Source: Chamaecrista fasciculata
Taxonomy: Eukaryota > Streptophyta > Magnoliopsida > Fabales > Fabaceae
NCBI GenBank assembly: GCA_003254925.1
Contig: QANZ01017153.1
Coordinates: 62,001 to 126,000, forward strand
DNA length: 64,000 nt
Direction of reading: 5' to 3'
The position numbers were made by a program, and so were the translations under genes. The notes beneath the pieces are model-generated. The model was given only the letters and a program-made list of their open reading frames with translations, did no database searches and had not been told where the DNA came from. Below, in pieces: positions 58,850-64,000 of the stretch (position 1 is the stretch's first letter; every line of letters begins with the position of its first letter).

Positions 58850-59043
58850 AAAATAATAAGACGTCAAGTTTAAGGGTATTTAAAATTGGGTCAATTTTGA
58901 CACTTTTCATCAGGTTTGGACAGGTTGACTTTCTAAACCGAGTTACACTGAAAAGTTAGCTTTATTGGGTCAAGCGGGTTAACATGAACCAGATGGATTT
59001 TTTTAATATTAAATTATTTAAATAAATAAAAATTTGTTTGTTA

Positions 59044-59317
59044 CTCCCTCCGTTCCTGAATATCTGCTTTTCTGGAGAACTTTTTTTATTCCAAAATATC
59101 TGATGTTTTATAACTTCAAGAGAGCATTAATTATTCTTTTACCATTCTATCCCTATTAAATATAGTAGAGTCATAAATGAATAAACATTTTCCTAGTAAT
59201 TTAATAGGGATAGTTTAGTCTTTTTACCTCATTTTTCTCTTCATTTTAGGTGAACTAATCATTTCCTTGGTCCGTGTGTTTTTACCTTAAACATCAGATA
59301 TATAGGAACGGAGGGAG
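59044..59317. mobile_element. Stowaway MITE
   Basis: The ends CTCCCTCCGTTCC and ..GGAACGGAGGGAG are the Stowaway (Tc1/mariner) termini, flanked by TA on both sides. 274 bp, non-coding. Confidence 0.92.
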
Positions 59318-59319
59318 TA

Positions 59320-60560
59320 TAAAATAATAAAAACAAATAATAACATGTATATCTATTTATTTTTGCACTATATATTTTGTAAGAGAGTATAAAGAAAAAA
59401 AACTATATATAGAGTATCTAATTTTCATAAGATCTTAAATTTTTGCATGTACGTTGCATTGTAGTTAAGAATCAATCATGATTTTCGTAAATAGTCTGAC
59501 TTTGATTTATTGGAAACTGTCCTGATTTTAGCTCTGTTTATTAAATAGTAAATAAACAATTTTAAATACTCCTAGTAGACTAATAAATGATTGGAGCTAA
59601 AAGAAAATGAAACTTGATTGATTTAGTCATAAATAGCTAGTTTAATAATTAAAAAAAGATAATATAAATATTCAAGTGTTTAAATAAAGTTAACTTATAT
59701 ATGATGAGTCTTCATCATATTAAAAATAGTAAAATTATTTTTTTATATAATTAGAAAGTAGTCTTCTTATCTATTTATTTATACTCTACTTAATTAAAGA
59801 TTAATCTGTTTAAGTCAGAAGATCTTATCATATGAGTAAATCTCAAACAAGATTTAAATCTAAAACATTGTCTTTAAGTGTTTGAGTACTTACCACTCAA
59901 ATCAATTATTCTTCTTCAATTAACTAATTGGTTAAAATATAGAAACAATAAGAAATTTCTACAAAAACAAACTTATATATATAGCCTTGATCTGTGTGCT
60001 TTCATATTGTTTCTCAATTTTCTCCACCTATTAATTAAACTAGTTTGATTTTGGTGGAGTTGGCAGGGTAAAAATCATAAAACTAATCAATATTGTCATC
60101 GATTTACTAGAAGATGTGTGTAGCTACCTAGCTAAAGCCAACCAACTTCACCTAACATTCTATTGTGTGAGCTCACTCACACGCATAAGTGCTTATTACA
60201 TATATACTTAACTTTTTTATTAGCACTTCTCAAAAAGTTTGATGATTAATTTCTTCACTTTGTCAATCCTATTTTATTAATGGGCTTTGCCTTTTCACTT
60301 TCCAGTTTCTTCAATTAAAACAACACATTATAAAGTTACAACTGATGAAAAAGAGACGGATAGATATTTGAGAAAATTTCGACAAAAAAAAAAAAGATAT
60401 TGGAGAAAATGAGTTGGTGTGGCATTATATATTCATGTTTGGTTTGACTTTGACAGTTAGTTTCCAAAACCACATGATGAACAACCTTTGTTTATTCACT
60501 GGCACGTGCCATCCATGTGTACGTCACCTAATTAACAAACACTTGGGCTTTATTTGGATC
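59320..60560. other. Intergenic, no gene
   Basis: AT-rich. The last part is the promoter side of the Pro-rich gene; TATATAAT at 60562 and a TATATATA stretch near 60588 are TATA candidates. Confidence 0.5.
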
Positions 60561-60737
60561 ATATATAATCACATATACATCTCTCTCTATATATATCCAT
60601 CACATTCACACCCTCTTTCACTCTCCACTTCTAACACTTGTATTTCTTTACCACTTCCTCTCTACTTATTAACTTAGCTTCTTCATTTATACATCCTCTA
60701 TATGTATATGTATCATCCTTGACAGAGAAGAACCTAA

Positions 60738-61322
60738 ATGGCGTCACCACCTCCTCCCGGGCCTGGGCCTGGGCCTGGGCCTGGACCCGGACCTCCGGGC
60801 CCTCCTCCATTCGTTGGACCTCCGGGCATTCTTCCCAACCTTTTCCAAGGACTCTGCAGCACCATTTCTTCTTGGTTCGTATAAGATTTAATATATATTT
60901 ATTTATATATATAGGGAAAAAGAGATAGACAAGTACAACAGTGAGCTACATTATATGCAAGTATACCATATATTAATAATATAGTATACTGTTTACTACT
61001 ATACTTTAAACAATGGTAGCAATGAACTCTTGAAAACTTACTATATTTTTCTATGCGTTTTGACAGCTTTTATGTCGTTTGCTGCTGTTGGTTGCTACAA
61101 GATTGTTTTGGTGGCCCACCTGAGCCTTCACTGGCTCCCGGTCCTCCGGCACCGGCTCCTGCACCGGCACCTGCACCACCACCACCACCACCGGCACCGG
61201 CTCCTCCTCCGCCGGGGCCATTTGGAGCATCTCCTGGTCCTCCAGGCCCACCTGGAGGTTTTGGGCCTCCAGGTGGCCCACCTGGAGGATTTGGGCCTCC
61301 GGGTGGCCCACCACGTTATTAG
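60738..61322 (+). CDS. Small Pro/Gly-rich protein with Cys-rich hydrophobic centre, 2 exons
   Basis: Exons 60738-60874 and 61067-61322 join in frame (TG/C makes Cys) to give 130 residues. There are three parts: a Pro-Gly repeat head (MASPPPPGPGPG…), a short hydrophobic Cys-rich core (about 39-60: LCSTISSCFYVVCCCWLLQD then CF), and a Pro/Ala/Gly tail with PPGGFGPPGGPP repeats ending PPRY. No signal peptide. Similar small plant proteins exist with a CCCWLLQDCFG core; the core may insert in or be acylated at a membrane, which is inference. No biochemical role is known to me. Confidence 0.82.
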
Positions 61323-62280
61323 TTGATAATCACAACAATTCACAAGCTTAACTTGGTTGGTGAGGCACATTCATGCTCTAACAAAGAGGAAACATATGTT
61401 TAAAGCGTTTTTTGAAAGTCATGGATCGTCGTCCAGAGATTAGGTTTCTATGTTTAATTTAATAAAGTTATGATACAAATTGTTAGACTTTTTATATAAT
61501 TAATTATCGGAAATAGAATATGATCGAATAGTATTTATGATTGAACAGCTTTATATTAAACATAAACAATTCTATATATTTGTCTTTCTAGTAATTGAAC
61601 TGGAAGTGTAACAGTAAGTAACACTGACGAAGAATTGAGAAGAAAAAAGAGAAAAACATAAGCTATTAGCTACGTCAATTATATCGTTGCAGATGGAATT
61701 GGCCAGGTTTATGGGCTCACATTAACTATGTTTCATCCTCATGGACATTATAAGTTTTAAAGTTATTGTGTAGGCCCAAAATAAAAGTTAGGTTGTTGTA
61801 AAATATTAATAGACTATTATGGCTTTTTATTCAGATTTAAAAAAAAAAAAATCGCATGTATAGGCCTGAGTTTAAGTGCGTTTCAAAATCAATTTCAATC
61901 TCAAACTTTACAAATAGTCACAATTTTATATCTAAACTTAGACAAAAAAAAATCAAAATATATATTTTTTAATATAGAATTTATTTTCATTTATAATAAT
62001 CTATAATAAAAAATAAATCATAATGGGAAGATGGGCAATTCGATGGCTGGATTCGATCCAAAGATGTTAGAATGAGTTCATGTGGGCCTCTACACAATCT
62101 ATGATTGTTCACATCACACCATCTGGATTGGCCATAATGATATACTTCAATCTTCACTGGATAATAAGCTATTCAATTCAACAATAATATACAACTCAAC
62201 ATATATGTATATATATCTTATATTATATGGCTCCACCCTTTTCTGGTCGTCCACCTTTTAAAACTATAGTACAAAATTAA
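61323..62280. other. Intergenic, no gene
   Basis: 3' flank of the Pro-rich gene, then AT-rich DNA. Nothing supported. Confidence 0.5.
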
Positions 62281-62394
62281 TAATAAGAGGAAAATTATTA
62301 TTTGATCCCTTCTTTTTTACTGAGTTAACGATTTAGTCTCTCATTTATTTTATATACATATTTGCGGGCCCGTTAGGGCACGCAAAGCCCCTAG
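62281..62394 (+). mobile_element. Helitron-like 3' end
   Basis: Related to 46231-46514 (ACGATTTAGTC…TACATATTT) and ending GGGCCCGTTAGGGCACGCAAAGCCCCTAG followed by T. The GGGC…GCCC hairpin just before CTAG is what a Helitron 3' terminus shows. The 5' TC end was not located. Confidence 0.45.
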
Positions 62395-64000
62395 TATATA
62401 TATATACATACTACATAGTACATGGGGGATGCATCTGATCTGATGAAATTAATATCATATGCTTTTATATAATGTAACCTATCTACCCATATGACCATGT
62501 GGATGTTGAAGTCTTGCATTGCCATGCATCTCCACTTATAATTATTTAACAAATTAAAATACTTCAAAATAAATTATTTTAAAATATTGATCATTACCAA
62601 AATAATTTCTAAAACTTATTGCAATTGACGAAACAAGTTAAAACCATGGGAGGTTTTTACTTTGTTCTGAGTTCTTAGTAGGAGATTTTGATTTGAGTTT
62701 TCTATAATATTGAATCATAGGAATCAGCGGAGTAAACTACACTGCTGATAACAAAGTCAGTAATATACTTTGTGATGGCTAGAGTAAGAGTTTTAGGGTC
62801 AGATTGTGAGTGTACCTTAGTAAAAGTTTATGCTGATTTTTAAGTGATGATATTCTATTAGAGGAGATCTCAAGACTTATACATTGAGAGATCTATCTTT
62901 GAAGATTCTGATCCAATAATTGTAAGACTGTGAGAAACTTTGTGACATGTCCTGGTAATCCTTATCCACTAGAAGCGTCCTGTGTCTTGCTGATGATATC
63001 ATAGACATGAAGACTGAGAAGACAAAGCTGGAGTGCTGGACCCATATGTTTATGAGTTTATTGTGAACAATATTTTATAAGTTTGAGTACATGTTTGAAA
63101 ATTCCAAAATTGATTAGATACAAATATATAATAGATGAAAAGTAAAATTAAGGTTGAATTGAAAAGTATTAGATAAAGTTGAAGTTGATGAGTGTGGAAA
63201 TGAGTCAGAGAGAAGGGAGAATAGTAAGAAGAGTAGGACGTGTGTATGTTGAGAATGTGTATAGCCTTTCATTCAATGCGTGGATGCCATCACTCTGATT
63301 TTCCTCACCCACCGTTTTTTAAACCAACTTGTTAATACCTCTTCATTCTCACCCTCACTCACCATCACCGACCACTATTTTGTTTTTTTTTTTTTCTTTT
63401 CAATATATACAAGTTTGAATACATTTAAAGGATTATCTTTAAATTAAATCTGACTTTTTTTAAAAAAATTATTATCATTTTCTGATTAAAATTAAGGTAC
63501 ATAAATACAGACGTTGAAAAATAAAATGATTAGCAAGTGTTGTTGGCTAATAAGTAGCATTTAGTCACTCTTCACATGTTTTATTGCTTAAATTAGAGTA
63601 GGAAATAAAATTGATTCACAGAATTTTTTATTCTTAAGCTCTATGCGTTTAAAGAAAAAACAAAGGAGGAACTTCTCTTGTCCATGTCACGATATCTCCA
63701 TACGCAAAAGGATAATAAGATAAAAGATAAATAAATTGAATACGCTCAAAGCCTCAAACAAACAAAAAGTGCATCTCTGTTAAAAGAAGATAAAAATATA
63801 AATAATGTATACATTATCCAAATCAATGATTCATCCATCCAAAAAGAAATAAAAATTCATTTTTTTTTCTCAGGAATTGAAGTCCAATGAACTAATGACT
63901 TATGACTTGGAACAATTATTACACTAATGGTTTGATAAACAAAAAAACGTAAAATGTCTAAAATAAAATATTCATCACGTCAGTGGATGATGTTCCTTGA
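62395..64000. other. Intergenic to window end, no gene
   Basis: The part 62650-63060 is less AT-rich than its surroundings but has stops in all frames and no recognised motif. The rest is AT-rich. Confidence 0.5.

Noticed and set aside
61030..61370. His-, Arg/Trp- and Gln/Val-rich frames over the Pro-rich gene's second exon
   Set aside because: Shadow frames of GC-rich Pro/Gly repeats; the PPGGFGPPGGPP frame splices cleanly to exon 1.

Overview
The window is nuclear DNA of a flowering plant, most likely a eudicot. It is AT-rich, its genes are split by GT-AG introns and lie far apart, and transposable elements of nearly every plant class fill the space between them. The species cannot be fixed from the sequence. 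Three assembly gaps are present: 45 N at 5298-5342 and single N at 29606 and 31536.

Intact or probably intact genes, left to right: (1) 20S proteasome subunit beta type-7 (PBB), minus strand, 8 coding exons plus a 5' UTR exon, 519-3831; (2) a zeatin O-glucosyltransferase-like UGT, plus strand, intronless, 22105-23532; (3) a CASP-like membrane protein, minus, 2 exons, 36419-37124; (4) a second CASP-like protein, plus, 3 exons, 49371-50720; (5) divinyl chlorophyllide 8-vinyl-reductase (DVR), minus, intronless, 51647-52894; (6) a U2 spliceosomal snRNA gene, plus, with USE, TATA and 3' box, 53830-54115; (7) a Rossmann-fold protein, minus, 8 exons, 54593-57470, with one U12-type AT-AC intron; (8) a small Pro/Gly-rich protein with a Cys-rich hydrophobic centre, plus, 2 exons, 60738-61322. 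The exon joins of the six split genes were worked out base by base and keep the reading frame.

Broken genes: three decayed relatives of the UGT (18408-18998, 20094-20909, 25393-25668) make a same-strand cluster of one survivor and three relics. An orphan first exon of an autoinhibited Ca2+-ATPase lies at 28797-28967.

Mobile DNA: a 4.8-kb CACTA element with perfect termini (6767-11565) carries exon-like pieces of several host genes, including two different protein kinases. A 5.3-kb decayed Copia LTR retrotransposon lies at 12011-17338. A 3.2-kb element with about 130-bp terminal inverted repeats occupies 32129-35329. An internally deleted LINE (39847-41777) is interrupted by a hAT-type element (40302-41575). 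Two further LINE 3' fragments, at least six foldback MITEs with 9-10 bp target duplications, a Stowaway MITE, two copies of a 336-345 bp element (one with an 8-bp duplication), Helitron-like ends and two adjoining tandem arrays (29.8-31.5 kb) account for most of the rest.

The genes are unrelated housekeeping or developmental loci, as is usual in plants. The only functional grouping is the UGT cluster and, loosely, the two CASP-like genes 12 kb apart.
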